A DNA stretch of 64,000 nt from Hermatobates lingyangjiaoensis (taxonomy: Eukaryota; Arthropoda; Insecta; Hemiptera; Hermatobatidae), in assembly GCA_026182355.1 (NCBI GenBank), contig JAPFBL010000540.1:105001-169000 (forward strand), read 5' to 3'. The notes under the pieces were generated by a model. The model saw only the letters and a list, made by a program, of their open reading frames with translations, had not been told where the DNA came from and searched no databases. The position numbers and the translations under genes are program-made. Shown here piece by piece: positions 1-11,710 of the stretch (within the stretch, counting starts at the first letter, position 1; every line of letters begins with the position of its first letter).

Positions 1-40
1 ACACCGACATGTTTCGGTCATCGTTGACCATTTTCAAGGT
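1..40 (-). ncRNA. Degenerate hammerhead-like motif of a PLE
   Basis: On the minus strand TTGAAAA is followed by one base, a stem GGTCA/TGACC, and GAAAC with the self-complementary ACATGT. The layout matches the better HHR copies in this window, but C3 and G8 of the core are changed, so activity is doubtful. The element is cut by the window edge. Confidence 0.4.
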
Positions 41-335
41 TAAAGAATATATAAAATTATTAATGATCGAAAAGTGAATAACAATTAAAATAAACTAAAA
101 TGAACATAACGAGTCCATAACACATATTCACAACTAGGGAGGTTATCAAAGGTAAAGGTATGTTGAGGTTTCACCAGGCTCTTGGTTACCTTCCATCCGT
201 CATTTGTATCTGGGAAGGTAATCGATTAACTTCTATACCTCTCCCAGACTGGTTCGCCTTCTGACTGCCTTCATATAATTTTAGAATTCTTGAAAATCCT
301 CCTCCTTGGCTGTAATATATATATATATATATATA

Positions 336-544
336 CATTCTTTAGTGAACCATTGATCTCGGGCTGCTGGGCCTGAAGTTTTGATATTCGTAAATTTTGG
401 TAGCAGTCCTTCTTTGACACACACATTATTGAAAATGACACCAAATTTATCTGATACCTGTTTCTTAACAAGTTTCTCAATTTTTCTAAATAACACTCTC
501 CTTATTTCGTCTACACAATAAAATACATCTCCTATGGTCGACAT
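336..544 (-). pseudogene. PLE N-terminal ORF fragment
   Basis: The minus-strand frame starts MSTIGDVFY and continues through a basic helical stretch (KIEKLVKKQ) to CVKEGLLPKFTNIK, then runs into a (TA)n tract at about 316-335. The motif C-x-E-x-LLP-x-(F/Y)-TN recurs in six other fragments here, which makes this a family rather than a chance frame. It resembles the start of Penelope-like reverse transcriptase ORFs; the RT and endonuclease domains are absent. The ATG lies inside the upstream HHR (540-572). Confidence 0.6.
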
Positions 545-572
545 GTTTCGAATGATCAACATTCATCATCAG
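540..572 (-). ncRNA. Hammerhead ribozyme, GAAACATGTC family
   Basis: Read on the minus strand: CTGATGA, one extra T, stem GAATG/CATTC with a 5-base loop, then GAAA and self-complementary ACATGT followed by C as the NUH cleavage base. GTC before the core can pair with GAC after the cleavage base as a 3-bp stem I. All expected core bases are present. Activity is inferred, not shown. Confidence 0.7.
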
Positions 573-705
573 GACGTGAATAAGATCTAAGGTGAATTAT
601 CACCTTAGTTTATTATATATACATGGAGAAGGTAGAAGGGGTTATATATATATATATATATATATATACTTTTTTTCGTTGGAAATACGATCCAAAACGG
701 ACAAA

Positions 706-859
706 TATAGTTCAATATAAACAAAGAAACACAGAGAAATCAGAAGAACACACTTACAGTCTCTAATTTTCGGTTTGAACCGTCTAAGACGGTTCAAACC
801 GAAAATTAGAGACTGTAAGTGTGTTCTTCTGATTTCTCTGTGTTTCTTTGTTTATATTG

Positions 860-866
<7 letters not shown>
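706..866. repeat. PLE-derived palindrome, family B, in (TA)n
   Basis: Near-perfect inverted repeat, arms about 80 bp, centred at 786 and flanked by (TA)n. Each arm carries the HHR part AAGAC, stem GGTT/AACC, GAAAATTAG, then ACTGTAAGTGTG, which contains a consensus splice donor. The centre falls inside the ribozyme core and removes the CTG. A fuller copy of this family is at 63627-63842. Confidence 0.75.
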
Positions 867-905
<39 letters not shown>

Positions 906-940
906 AAGCTTTCACATAAACACGTGAAATAACAATCAAT

Positions 941-1097
941 GATCAAACCACAATGAGAAATGGGAAAACAAGACTAAGATCTTTCAACCGTAACAAGCGG
1001 TCTTCGTCAGAGTCAGGTTTTTTGACTCTGACGAAGACCGCTTGTTACGGTTGAAAGATCTTAGTCTTGTTTTCCCATTTCTTATTGTGGTTTGATC
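941..1097. repeat. PLE-derived palindrome, family A, in (TA)n
   Basis: Inverted repeat, arms about 75 bp, flanked on both sides by (TA)n. Both arms carry a complete HHR (976-1010 minus, 1028-1062 plus) and end in the family A tail with TTGTGGTTTGATC. This is the commonest family in the window; copies recur at 11.3, 25.9, 26.2, 27.7, 41.5, 43.0, 43.3, 50.5 and 57.2-57.8 kb. Confidence 0.8.
1028..1062 (+). ncRNA. Hammerhead ribozyme, family A
   Basis: CTGACGA, one extra A, stem II GACCG/CGGTT (one G-U pair) with a 7-base loop, GAAA, self-complementary AGATCT, then U as the cleavage base. GACT before the core pairs with AGTC after the cleavage base, a 4-bp stem I. This is the clearest HHR in the window and is repeated many times. 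Confidence 0.8.
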
Positions 1098-1143
<46 letters not shown>

Positions 1144-1145
<2 letters not shown>

Positions 1146-1299
1146 TAGTATAAGTGAGCAGCAAATCTTCTTGAAGACAAATGGAATTAAAGTATGCAGC
1201 AGCTTCTGCATTGACGACCTTTTTGCTGATGGCCTCGATTTTTCTCACTATCATTCGGTGATGCTGAGGCAACTTCCATATATGCTGGGCCAGAGACAT
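1144..1299 (-). pseudogene. PLE N-terminal ORF fragment (MSLAQ type)
   Basis: Minus-strand frame MSLAQHIWKLPQHHR..., then KKVVNAEAAAYFNSICLQEDL and TYTNI, after which it enters (TA)n. It is the N-terminal end of a PLE-like ORF, about 50 codons, starting about 55 bases after the HHR at 1355-1385. No catalytic domain remains. The same 5' part occurs in opposite orientation at 1546-1662. Confidence 0.6.
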
Positions 1300-1664
1300 T
1301 GAGAAAACCAATATCAAACAACTTTAATGAAACACAAAAACACTGGGTGGGAACAAGCTTTCGACCACACATTGGTCATCTTCAGGTTACACTACTATTT
1401 AATTAATGAATTAATTTATTTAATTAATACTATTCATTAATTAAATAGTAGTGTAACCTGAAGATGACCAATGTGTGGGGTCGAAAGCTTGTTTCCACCC
1501 AGTGTTTTTGTGTTTCATTAAAGTTGTTTGATATTGGTTTTCTCAATGTCTCTGGCCCAGCATATATGGAAGTTGCCTCAGCATCACCGAATGATAGTGA
1601 GAAAAATCGAGGCCATCAGCAAAAAGGTCGTCAATGCAGAAGCTGCTGCACACTTTAATTCCAT
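1180..1664. repeat. PLE-derived palindrome with two HHRs and ORF starts
   Basis: Inverted repeat, arms about 220 bp, around an AT-only centre near 1421. Each arm holds an HHR (1355-1385 minus; 1458-1490 plus: CTGAAGA, T, GACC/GGTC, GAAAGCTT with self-complementary AGCT) and the first 38 or more codons of a PLE ORF. The two arms stop at different codons: the minus arm reaches TYTNI and the plus arm stops after FNS, both at (TA)n. Confidence 0.75.
1546..1662 (+). pseudogene. PLE N-terminal ORF fragment, plus-strand arm
   Basis: Frame MSLAQHIWKLPQHHR... to AEAAAHFNS, then (TA)n. It mirrors the minus-strand copy at 1144-1299 and is shorter. A non-functional remnant. Confidence 0.55.
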
Positions 1665-1691
1665 ATATATATTATATATATATACTCAAAA

Positions 1692-1812
1692 TAACCTGTG
1701 ACACATAGACAGAATCATAACAAAGACTCACTATTCAATATTTCGACCGTAATGGCGGTTGAAATATTGAATAGTGAGTCTTTGTTATGTTTCTGTCTAT
1801 GTGTCACAGTTT
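1692..1812. repeat. PLE-derived palindrome, family E
   Basis: Inverted repeat centred near 1752. The arms read GGTTGAAATATTGAATAGTGAGTC and onward: the GAAA and self-complementary ATAT end of an HHR followed by a GTGAGT donor-like site. The CTGATGA half is lost at the centre. Related sequence lies at 18120-18180 and 43370-43450. Confidence 0.6.
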
Positions 1813-1899
1813 ATCTTAAGTGTAATCTGTCCTGCTGGACCGTTACCATTTGTCATGGTGATAAACATGTTTATCATGGTATACATATCAACATGAGTC

Positions 1900-3260
1900 A
1901 GACAAAGAAAAAGGAACATTAACAGTTTCTAGTACATAAGAAGAGTAAAGAGCCAATATTTGAAAAGATCTCTTTTCAATAGTAGCTTGTATATTCAATG
2001 TTTAATATAGGTTTATATACATAAATAACAAATAATAATAATTAATGAAAGAGTAGGTTTAGAATTTTTATTAATTTGTTTGCAGGTGTTTAGGGATACT
2101 CATTGGTTTACAGGGAATTTACCTGTCTCTATCGATAGGCTCTCTTGTTGTATCTTATGTCCAATTAGATTACTTGCCGCCCCTTTTAGTTCAGCTCTGC
2201 TAATCGTTAAGTACAGATAGCGCCAGGGTCGCATATTATTATCAACTCAAATCTAGTTTATTATTATTATCATACTTCACTCTATTTATTTTAGAAGAAA
2301 ACTTAAAATTATTCTTTCTTGGAATATTTAGCTGTTAGTTTCATTTAGTAGGCAGTAAATAGATTTGTTTGTTGTTACAGTGTACCTCGATTTATGAACG
2401 TAAGTTTTTTTGCTGGAGGTATAATGCACGATGAAATCATCATAATGAAACTAGTGGAAGTGAAACAAGGAAAAGAAAACCTTTGAAGTGAATGAAAATG
2501 AAGATGATCAAGGTGAAAATTAGAAAGAAAAGTAAAAGAAAATGTAAAAAAATAAAATCTCTCTAAGCAAACGTAGTGGGCTAAGATTCGTTTTACGCTA
2601 TATGAAGCATTAACTTTGAAACAATAAAAGTAACTAAGCTAAGTTCGTAGTGTAAGTTACCATACATTACCTGTACGTCCCATCGTATCCAGACTCTCCG
2701 ACGTTTATTCACCACTCTCTACTCTAAGGTAAGCCGATGTTCAGTGCTTTATTTATCATTCATTTATAGTTTATTTGTTTTAAGTCTGTCTAATTTAACT
2801 GATTCCTATTTATATATATATATGTGTGTGTAATAGTTATTTATAACCAGATTTATGCAAGTATTTATGAAGGACTAAACGACCCGTTAACCCTTGTGTC
2901 ACTCAGTGTTAAGAAATTCTAGCGACAATTAATAAAATACATTTATTGAATGTCATTAACAAGAATAACTGTTATTGCTGTTTCTTGTTATTAAGTCATA
3001 AAAGCGAAAATTTTTATATGAGGTCTTATATGGCCCCAAGATTTTAAAATTATTCTGTACTAGTTAAATGCAGTTGTTGTTTGTGGGTGCTTCAAACCAG
3101 ACTGAGCATATATATGTCATAGTCGAACAATGTCCTTCACTGCCTGTGGAGTATTTCTCGATTTGTGGATGGAATAATGATGGCACATTAGGAATATCCT
3201 TTGCTTAGATATGCTCCAGAGATTTTGGTCTCAAACTGGAGTCTCATTGGAGACTGCAAC
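1900..3260. other. No gene seen; scattered repeat fragments
   Basis: AT-rich sequence without a convincing frame. At 2380-2400 CAGTGTACCTCGATTTATG resembles a pogo/Tigger-type end. Around 2880-3060 there is a partial copy of the foldback repeat seen at 28149-29705 (CCTTGTGTCACTCAG). Confidence 0.5.
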
Positions 3261-6200
3261 TATTCTACTTGTGTTTCATATGATATGACTCGATCGTAAT
3301 GAAGACAGGAGGTGTGTTCTTTTAAAAAATAAATATTCTACTTGTGTTTCATATGATATGACTCGATCGCAATGATAATAGGAGGTATATTCCTTTAAAA
3401 AATAAATATTCTACTTGTGTTTCATATGATATGACTCGATCGTAATGAAAACAGGAAGTGTATTCCTTTGCAAAATAAATATTCTACTTGTGTTTTATAT
3501 GATATGACTCGATCGCAATGATGATAGGAGGTGTATTCCTTTACAAAATAAATATTCTACTTGTGTTTTATATGATATGACTCGATCGCAATGAAGACAG
3601 GAGGTGTATTCCTTTACAAAATAAATATTCTACTTGTGTTTCATATGATATGACTTGATCACAATGATGATAGGAGGTGTATTCCTTTACAAAATAAATA
3701 TTCTACTTGTGTTTCATATGATATGACTCGATCACAATGATGATAGGAGGTGTATTCCTTTAAAAAATAAATATTCTACTTGTGTTTTATATGATATGAC
3801 TCGATCGCAATGAAGACAGGAGGTGTATTCCTTTACAAAATAAATATTCTACTTGTGTTTTATATGATATGACTCGATCGCAATGAAGACAGGAGGTGTA
3901 TTCCTTTACAAAATAAATATTCTACTTGTGTTTCATATGATATGACTCGATCACAATGATGATAGGAGGTGTATTCCTTTAAAAAATAAATATTCTACTT
4001 GTGTTTCATATGATATGACTCGATCACAATGATGATAGGAGGTGTATTCCTTTAAAAAATAAATATTCTACTTGTGTTTCATATGATATGACTCGATCGC
4101 AATGATGATAGGAGGTGTGTTCCTTTAAAAAATAAATATTCTACTTGTGTTTCATATGATATGACTCGATCACAATGATGATAGGAGGTGTGTTCCTTTA
4201 AAAAATAAATATTCTACTTGTGTTTCATATGATATGACTCGATCGCAATGAAGACAGGAAGTGTATTCCTTTACAAAATAAATATTCTACTTGTGTTTCA
4301 TATGATATGACTCGATCGCAATGATGATAGGAGGTGTGTTCCTTTAAAAAATAAATATTCTACTTGTGTTTCATATGATATGACTCGATCGTATTGAAAA
4401 CAGGAAGTGTATTCCTTTACAAAATAAATATTCTACTTGTGTTTTATATGATATGACTCGATCGTAATGAAAACAGGAAGTGTATTCCTTTGCAAAATAA
4501 ATATTCTACTTGTGTTTCATAAGATATGACTCGATCACAATGATGATAGGAGGTGTATTCCTTTGCAAAATAAATATTCTACTTGTGTTTCATAAGATAT
4601 GACTCGATCACAATGATGATAGGAGGTGTATTCCTTTGCAAAATAAATATTCTACTTGTGTTTCATATGATATGACTCGATCGCAATGAAGACAGGAGGT
4701 GTATTCCTTTACAAAATAAATATTCTACTTGTGTTTCATATGATATGACTCGATCACAATGATGATAGGAGGTGTATTCCTTTAAAAAATAAATATTCTA
4801 CTTGTGTTTCATATGATATGACTCGATCGCAATGAAGACAGGAGGTGTATTCCTTTACAAAATAAATATTCTACTTGTGTTTCATATGATATGACTCGAT
4901 CACAATGATGATAGGAGGTGTATTCCTTTGCAAAATAAATATTCTACTTGTGTTTCGTAAGATATGACTCGATCGTAATGAAAACAGGAAGTGTATTCCT
5001 TTGCAAAATAAATATTCTACTTGTGTTTCATAAGATATGACTCGATCACAATGATGATAGGAGGTGTATTCCTTTGCAAAATAAATATTCTACTTGTGTT
5101 TCATATGATATGACTCGATCGCAATGAAGACAGGAGGTGTATTCCTTTACAAAATAAATATTCTACTTGTGTTTCATATGATATGACTCGATCACAATGA
5201 TGATAGGAGGTGTATTCCTTTAAAAAATAAATATTCTACTTGTGTTTCATATGATATGACTCGATCGCAATGATGATAGGAGGTGTGTTCCTTTAAAAAA
5301 TAAATATTCTACTTGTGTTTCATATGATATGACTCGATCCAATGAGAAGGAGGTGTATTCCTTTAAAAATAAATATTCTACTTGTGTTTCATATGATATG
5401 ACTCGATCGCAATGATGATAGGAGGTGTATTCCTTTAAAAAATAAATATTCTACTTGTGTTTCATATGATATGACTCGATCGCAATGATGATAGGAGGTG
5501 TGTTCCTTTAAAAAATAAATATTCTACTTGTGTTTCATATGATATGACTCGATCACAATGATGATAGGAGGTGTATTCCTTTAAAAAATAAATATTCTAC
5601 TTGTGTTTCATATGATATGACTCGATAACAATGATGATAGGAGGTGTTTTCCTTTAAAAAATAAATATTCTACTTGTGTTTCATATGATATGACTCGATC
5701 GCAATGATAATAGGAGGTATATTCCTTTAAAAAATAAATATTCTACTTGTGTTTCATATGATATGACTCGATCGTAATGAAAACAGGAAGTGTATTCCTT
5801 TACAAAATAAATATTCTACTTGTGTTTCATATGATATGACTCGATCGCAATGAAGACAGGAGGTGTATTCCTTTACAAAATAAATATTCTACTTGTGTTT
5901 CATATGATATGACTCGATCACAATGATGATAGGAGGTGTATTCCTTTAAAAAATAAATATTCTACTTGTGTTTCATATGATATGACTCGATCGCAATGAA
6001 GATAGGAGGTGTATTCCTTTAAAAAATAAATATTCTTCTTGTGTTTCATATGATATGACTCGATCACAATGATGATAGGAGGTGTATTCCTTTAAAAAAT
6101 AAATATTCTACTTGTGTTTCATAAGATATGACTCGATCGTAATGAAAACAGGAAGTGTATTCCTTTGCAAAATAAATATTCTACTTGTGTTTCATATGAT

Positions 6201-6390
6201 ATGACTCGATCGCAATGAAGACAGGAGGTGTATTCCTTTACAAAATAAATATTCTACTTGTGTTTCATATGATATGACTCGATCGCAATGATGATAGGAG
6301 GTGTATTCCTTTAAAAAATAAATATTCTACTTGTGTTTCATATGATATGACTCGATCGCAATGAAGACAGGAGGTGTCTTCATGACCTTT
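3261..6390. repeat. 73-bp satellite array, about 43 units
   Basis: Head-to-tail units, for example TATTCTACTTGTGTTTCATA followed by TGATATGACTCGATC; the spacing of TATTCTACTT from 3261 to 3334 gives a 73-bp period. Variants alternate (AATGATGATAGGAGG against AATGAAGACAGGAGG; TTTAAAA against TTTACAA), which implies higher-order amplification. The last unit breaks at about 6378 into unrelated sequence. No coding potential. Confidence 0.92.
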
Positions 6391-6439
6391 ACAAAAACGA
6401 ATATCAGCTCTCTTTGTCGGGCTCTGAGATGATGGTATC

Positions 6440-7310
6440 CAATGCGGGACGACACCATTGTGTCGCGAAAAGCGAAAATCCGCGTATAATGGACGCGCTT
6501 TTATAAAAGCCTCTAAAGCTCAAACAACGACCTTTCCAACAGAGAGAGAGAGAATCCTGACCTTACTGAATACTGTACTGTGTTGTAAATAAAAATATAA
6601 AACAAAAAGAAACAAATAAGAAATAATTAATAAAAAAAAATTACGTCTTTACCGACTATAAGAAAGAGAGAGACAGACAGAGAGAGAGAGAGAAATAATT
6701 ATAAAAAAAAATTACGTCTTTACCGACTATAAGAAAGAGAGAGACAGACAGAGAGAGAGAGAAATAATTATAAAAAAAAATTACGTCTTTACCGACTATA
6801 AGAGAGAAAGAGAGAGAGAATTAATGTATGGTACAGTTGGAAGTTTGGTGATATCAATTAGCCAATCAAATCAAAGGAAACATCTTTGGTTATTTTTTTA
6901 TTAATTTGAACTTCTACTTTTTGATATTTTTATTATTTTCTTGTTACAATTGTTTATGTTTTAATATTTTTCATTAATTTTTAGTTTTTATTGAATATTT
7001 TTTTAATAGCTTTTATTAACCTTTAATTTAATTATGTAGAATATATTTTGACCCAGCAAGTCACTGGTTGTTTGATATCTTTCTCGATCGTACAAGAAGA
7101 ATCCTGAATATTTTCTTCTCTAAAACTAACTACTGTACTTTTTCATTACGAGATGTATTTTTTTTATTTTTTACTGCAATTACAGTTGACTATTGTAATT
7201 GTACAGTTGTACTGTACAATTGTAAAGTTGTTTATATTTTTTTAATTTTTAATTGAACATTAGGACCCCGCGAAAACTGAACCGCGAACTAGTGAGAGAT
7301 TACTGTACTG
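6440..7310. mobile_element. Tigger/pogo-like non-autonomous element, old copy
   Basis: Shares its body with the element at 32648-33366 (AATGGACGCGCTTTTATAAA near the left, CGAAAACTGAACCGCGAACT near the right). This copy has several GAGAGA tracts and two or three near-identical ACGTCTTTACCGACTATAAG blocks. Its ends are decayed. Confidence 0.55.
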
Positions 7311-7394
7311 TTAAATAGTACTTAAGGCACCAAATTAAAGTCATTGGTGACATTATAATGCTTTACGTTGGTGTATTTTTATTATTATTTTGTG

Positions 7395-7990
7395 AGGGTG
7401 GCTATAGTACTGCGTACTATAGTACAGACTATAGTATATACAGATATATAGTATATAGTATATACAGACTATAGCGTATAGCACGCAGTACTATACGCAG
7501 TACGTTTTTTTAAAACTATTGTACTTCCCCTCTTCTGTACTATAGTACCTTAGCAGTTAGCTTCTACGCTTCAAAGAAGCTCAGAACTTTGGCTGGTTGC
7601 AGCGGTCAAAGTTTTTCTATAGTTTTGTTGAGTGTCCCGAAGCACCTACCTCTGTACAGCAAAGTTATCAACAGGTGCAACGGTGTTTCTTCCTCTTTGC
7701 AGAATCTGCACAAACCTTCATTGATAAAGTCTATTCAGGCTCCTTATGTTTCAGGAGAAAGTAAACTTCCTTTCTCCTTCTTCGGGTCTTTAGGTGAAAT
7801 TATGTGAGGTTGTCTCCCACTAGTTAGCGGTTTTAAACCCTCTGCACTTCCGGAGGATAGTCTCCGGACTTCCTTCTCCTTACAGGGGGAAAATCCTTGA
7901 AGCTCTATCGGTGGTATTTTGTCCGCTCCGGCAGAGCACCGCATACCGTAGTAAGGCTATTTACTCAAAGGGTTCGCCTGGTACCCTTGA
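7395..7990. repeat. Interspersed repeat, family unknown
   Basis: CTATAGTACTGCGTACTATA and related self-complementary strings are followed by TTAGCTTCTACGCTTCAAAG. A second copy begins at 46555. The open frames here on either strand match nothing I recognise. Confidence 0.45.
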
Positions 7991-8447
7991 GGCTCCGTTC
8001 ATAATACAATAACCCCTGTATCATCCATTCTTCAGCATGGATCGCATAACACCTTAGATTGGGGCTACGTAATGCGATACTTAATTCAAAATTGAATTCC
8101 TTTAAATTCGATAGATTCTTTCTTTAATAATTACAACATCATATTTCCTGTAACTCAAACACTTAATAACCCTTGGTTTTATTTCATCTCGTTTTAACAT
8201 TGTTCCGTCTTATTTCCAGAGCTGTCATTCGAAAGGTAACGTCATGTTACGACACCATTTTCTATAATTCTTACTATTGCTATATGTATGTTATAGCAGT
8301 GGCATATTAACCCCGGGGAGAGGGGAGGGGATTTTAAATTGGCAAAAATAGAAAAAAATATAAAAAGCTAACAAAAAAATCTGAAAATTTATACCAAACT
8401 GAGTTTTTAAAATCGTAACTATTTTTTTTTTATGTTTTATATGTATA

Positions 8448-9041
8448 CTAGCTGATCTACCCAGCTTTACTTGGGAAACAATTTAATTCCAACTCTATTA
8501 ATAAATTACATGAAACGAAAACAGTTTAAATTTTCTATTGTTCCGTTACACTTAACTTTTTTTGAGATAAACGAAATTAATACAGAATTAAAATTATAGA
8601 TTACGCAAAAAAGATATAATCTAATACTGATTATAAATATCACACATTGTCTAATACAATTGGTAGTTCATAGATTAGATTAAACAAATAATAAAAGGAA
8701 TATTTTTTGCCGAACAATATATCAAGAAATTTTTGAAAGAAGTCTTAGCTCATTAAATGTGATATGTCTTATCTGTTAAATATAATAACCCGAATTTTAA
8801 ACCCACAAATCGTTTCAATTACCTGCGGCTGCCATTACCAATTAAAGTCAAAATGTAAACAAACAGGTTATACAGCAAACCTTATCTAATATAATATTTT
8901 TGGGATATTACCTGAACCACAACTCTGATTTTTAAAAAACTTTACATAAACCTTCCCGGGGATAATAATTTCCTAAATTTTCACTGTGATTGTATGTATG
9001 GTTTTTGAATCTATCGAGTACAAACAAACAGACATACATTC

Positions 9042-9074
<33 letters not shown>

Positions 9075-9075
9075 T
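8448..9075 (-). mobile_element. Helitron-like or tailed non-autonomous element
   Basis: On the minus strand the end reads CCCAAGTAAAGCTGGG, which can form a hairpin, then TAGATCAGCTAG before T, the form of a Helitron 3' end (hairpin, then CTAG, inserted before T). The other end is CATTCATTTTTATATATA with (TA)n. An RTE-type LINE origin of that end cannot be excluded. Confidence 0.4.
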
Positions 9076-9093
9076 TACTGTTTTTAAAAGAGA

Positions 9094-9370
9094 CTAGCTG
9101 ACCCGGCGAACTTCGCCAACTATCAGTGGATGTCTTGTTAGCTTGAGCTAAGCTTAGTTTGGTGCTTAATTATTAATATAATAGCTAACACAATAGGAAA
9201 TGTCCTGCCTTACCTGTAATATATTCAATTCGAACAGGAATAAAGTCTAAGTGGGAAAATCTGGAGTGGCCTAAACTCAACTTTACTATAAATAAACATA
9301 ATATCAAGTTAACGACCAACATATATTTTGTTTGTTAGTCAGACACTTGTTTGACAACTATGCATTGTAC
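9094..9370 (-). mobile_element. Helitron 3' end
   Basis: On the minus strand GGCGAAGTTCGCC forms a hairpin, followed by GGGTCAGCTAG and then T. The adjoining sequence (TGTTAGTCAGACACTTGTTT near 9337) matches the far side of the helicase-bearing copy at 33698-35070. Truncated. Confidence 0.5.
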
Positions 9371-9879
9371 CATGGAATGCATCAGAAAATATATCTTTGA
9401 TTGGGATTAATTTTATCGTCTTTATTCATTAAAATATTTAACATTTTTCTATATATGCCTCTAAACTCTAAACAACAATTATATTTCACTTAAAACATTT
9501 CTAACTCAATGCAAACACTCATAGTAACAGACAGACTCCACATATACAACACAATCTTGAAGCCTTCATGGGCTTCTTATATCTTAGAACTATGACATAT
9601 TCTTAGTTCTTATATCATAGAACTTTGGGGTTCTGCCAAAACTATAAAATATTCGCCCTGTAGAAGCTATTCAAGCAAAAAAACTTAGAAAAATCTCACA
9701 TTTCCCGTTTTACGTTCCAAATATAATCATTAATTGAGATCTTGAAGTCCTCTTTGTTCACGACTATGCAAAATATTACTACAAACTATTCCACAGTAAA
9801 CTCTCAACTCATCCAAACCCAATTGCTCAAAATCTTTCCTTACTAGTAATCCTGTTTTTATTTGTAGTCATGTTCTCGG

Positions 9880-10080
9880 CCTTTCGGCCCAATCCATGAA
9901 CAAAGCTTGTAACAGATCGATGCTTTTTTAAGTGAGACCCTTTAGCCACATGAGAAAGCACACCACAGTCCTCTTGGAGGAGGGATGCGACCGAGCCCGC
10001 TCATGTGCCCAAGGTGGACCTCGCGGAGGCGGGTCGCTGAAAGCCCCCAAACACGACTAAAACGGCAATGTCCACGTGAC
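9880..10080. repeat. Repeat shared with 59830-60000
   Basis: GCCTTTCGGCCCAATCC, then a GATCGATG block, then CCCAAGGTGGACCTCGCGGA. The same series of blocks occurs at 59830-59970. It is GC-richer than its surroundings. Possibly a LINE 3' untranslated region, since the second copy adjoins a LINE coding remnant. Confidence 0.4.
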
Positions 10081-11200
10081 TGTCTATCTTCATAAATATT
10101 AAATATAGTTATGAAGTGCCACTAATGGGTGTCCACCCGAATTCCATTACAAAATCAAAAAACTAAAGGACAAACCCTGAAACAAAATCACTTCTACATG
10201 AAACTGTAGTCGAAATAACCAAAACTATAAAAAAAAACTCAGTGTAAAAAATGTAAATAAATGCAAACAAATCCGACCAGTAGGGAAGGTGATTCATTAT
10301 TCCAAAACAAAATCTCAGTTTTCATAGTATATTGCCCAATGCAACAAAGGAAAGTTTATGATTTTTTTTAATAAATTGTTAATCTTAGGTTCAACTTTTT
10401 AACAAAATTTTATTGTTATAGTTTTAAAGATAAAAGTGATGTTTTAATTTGTATAAAAGCATTATAACCCCATTTCTTATTAATGTAATTTATAAAAAAA
10501 ATTACTGAGCTCATTCTCATATAACGTGATATTTTTAGGAATAAAAACTAAAGGTATGTAAATAGACTATTTAACTTCTGGTCCATTAAATGCTAATTAG
10601 AGAATATAATTATGTCTAATTATGATGCCTTTGATTTGTAGCTGTCATTCAATTACAGCAATTAGATATGCTCAATTATCAATATTATGACAAAGCGTGA
10701 CACACGTAGGTAGTTACAAGGGTATTAATATATAGATTTTTCAACTGTAATATTTCCAAATTTTACAAATTTTTCAAAACGTAATTTTTTTTAAAGTTGT
10801 TTGAAAGTTAATTATGTGTTTACGTAGCCAGTAATTTTGTTTTCATGATTTGAATTATACTTTTTTTATTTGGAACAAATCTTTGGTTTTCTTCCAAATT
10901 TTGAAGGTCGTGGGAGGGGGGGGGGGTTAAATTTTAAGTCCGCCTCGGGTGGCTTAAATAGTTGTTACGCCACTGTTTTACAGTCAATTACTACATTTTT
11001 TTCCGGACATTAAGAATTATTTGAAGTTTTGTAACGTATTACTGGGTTTTACACTATATTTTACCATAGATAAACAGTTTCGGACCAAGTAAGTCTACAT
11101 ATGAGCATTCCTATGGAATGAAGTCAATTGGTATGTCAAGATACCTGTGTGTATTGTAGGGTAAAAAGCTAATGAAATGGTTTCCATATATAAAAATTTA
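10080..11200. other. No gene seen
   Basis: AT-rich sequence with no convincing frame; the right part belongs to the hAT-like end at 10975. A G-run at 10914-10926 resembles G-runs inside other hAT-like copies here. Confidence 0.5.
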
Positions 11201-11211
11201 ATCGTATAAAC

Positions 11212-11244
11212 AACGCGTTTCGAATGCGTAGTGTTCTTCCTCAG
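11212..11244 (-). ncRNA. Hammerhead-like motif, ACGCGU family
   Basis: Minus strand: CTGAGGA, one A, a stem closing with GAAC and ATTC, then GAAACGCGTT, containing self-complementary ACGCGT and U as cleavage base. Related motifs lie at 27880-28035 and 61818-61850. Stem II is weaker here than in those copies. Confidence 0.5.
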
Positions 11245-11312
11245 GCATTAACTAAAAAATACCATGTTATCAGATAGTTATCTATAGTACAAAGTCAGTT
11301 GGGGTTTTGACT

Positions 11313-11347
11313 CTGACGAAGACCGTTTGTTACGGTTGAAAGATCTT
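11313..11347 (+). ncRNA. Hammerhead ribozyme, family A, single arm
   Basis: Complete family A core with CTGACGA, stem GACCG/CGGTT, GAAAGATCTT and 4-bp stem I. Unlike most copies it is a single plus-strand arm, nested within another PLE-like fragment (11130-11480). Confidence 0.7.
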
Positions 11348-11710
11348 AGTCTTGTTTTCCCTTATTGTGGTTTGATCATTGATAGTACAAAGTAAATACG
11401 TATAGTTCAAAATACAAATAAAATAAGGAAGAGATATTTATATGTGGAGACCATTTCATTAGCTTTTTACTCTACAATGAGTAAATACCACATAATAACT
11501 GATTCCACTACGTTAGAATACTTGTGTATTTTATCTGGTGCTTTACTGTTACATCTTATGAGTTAACTTACTAAGGATTTTAAGAAAATTTTACTCAAAT
11601 ACCTATTCTTTGTTATAGGTTCAGAACAAAAATTACAAAAAATACATTTGCCATACTAGATTATTAATAATCTTTTAAATGATACCAGAGAAGATAAGAA
11701 AATAAGGACA

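Larger units (their letters stand above)
8297..10975. mobile_element. hAT-like element body with nested insertions
   Basis: Starts CAGTGGCATATTAACC and ends TTGTTACGCCACTG, typical CAG-starting hAT-type ends; the same left sequence recurs at 36410. The flanks TGTTATAG and TTTTACAG agree at 6 of 8 positions, consistent with an old 8-bp duplication. No transposase was recognised. Much of the interior is Helitron-like insertion. Confidence 0.45.

Noticed and set aside
3261..6390. CRISPR-like array
   Set aside because: Units are contiguous with no unique spacers, and the DNA is eukaryotic.
7744..7944. Minus-strand small protein
   Set aside because: Located in an interspersed repeat also present at 46555, where the frame is not kept.
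9880..10080. Structural RNA such as a snRNA
   Set aside because: GCCTTTCGGCC recalls snRNA stem motifs, but no Sm site or known snRNA order was found and the second copy adjoins a LINE remnant.
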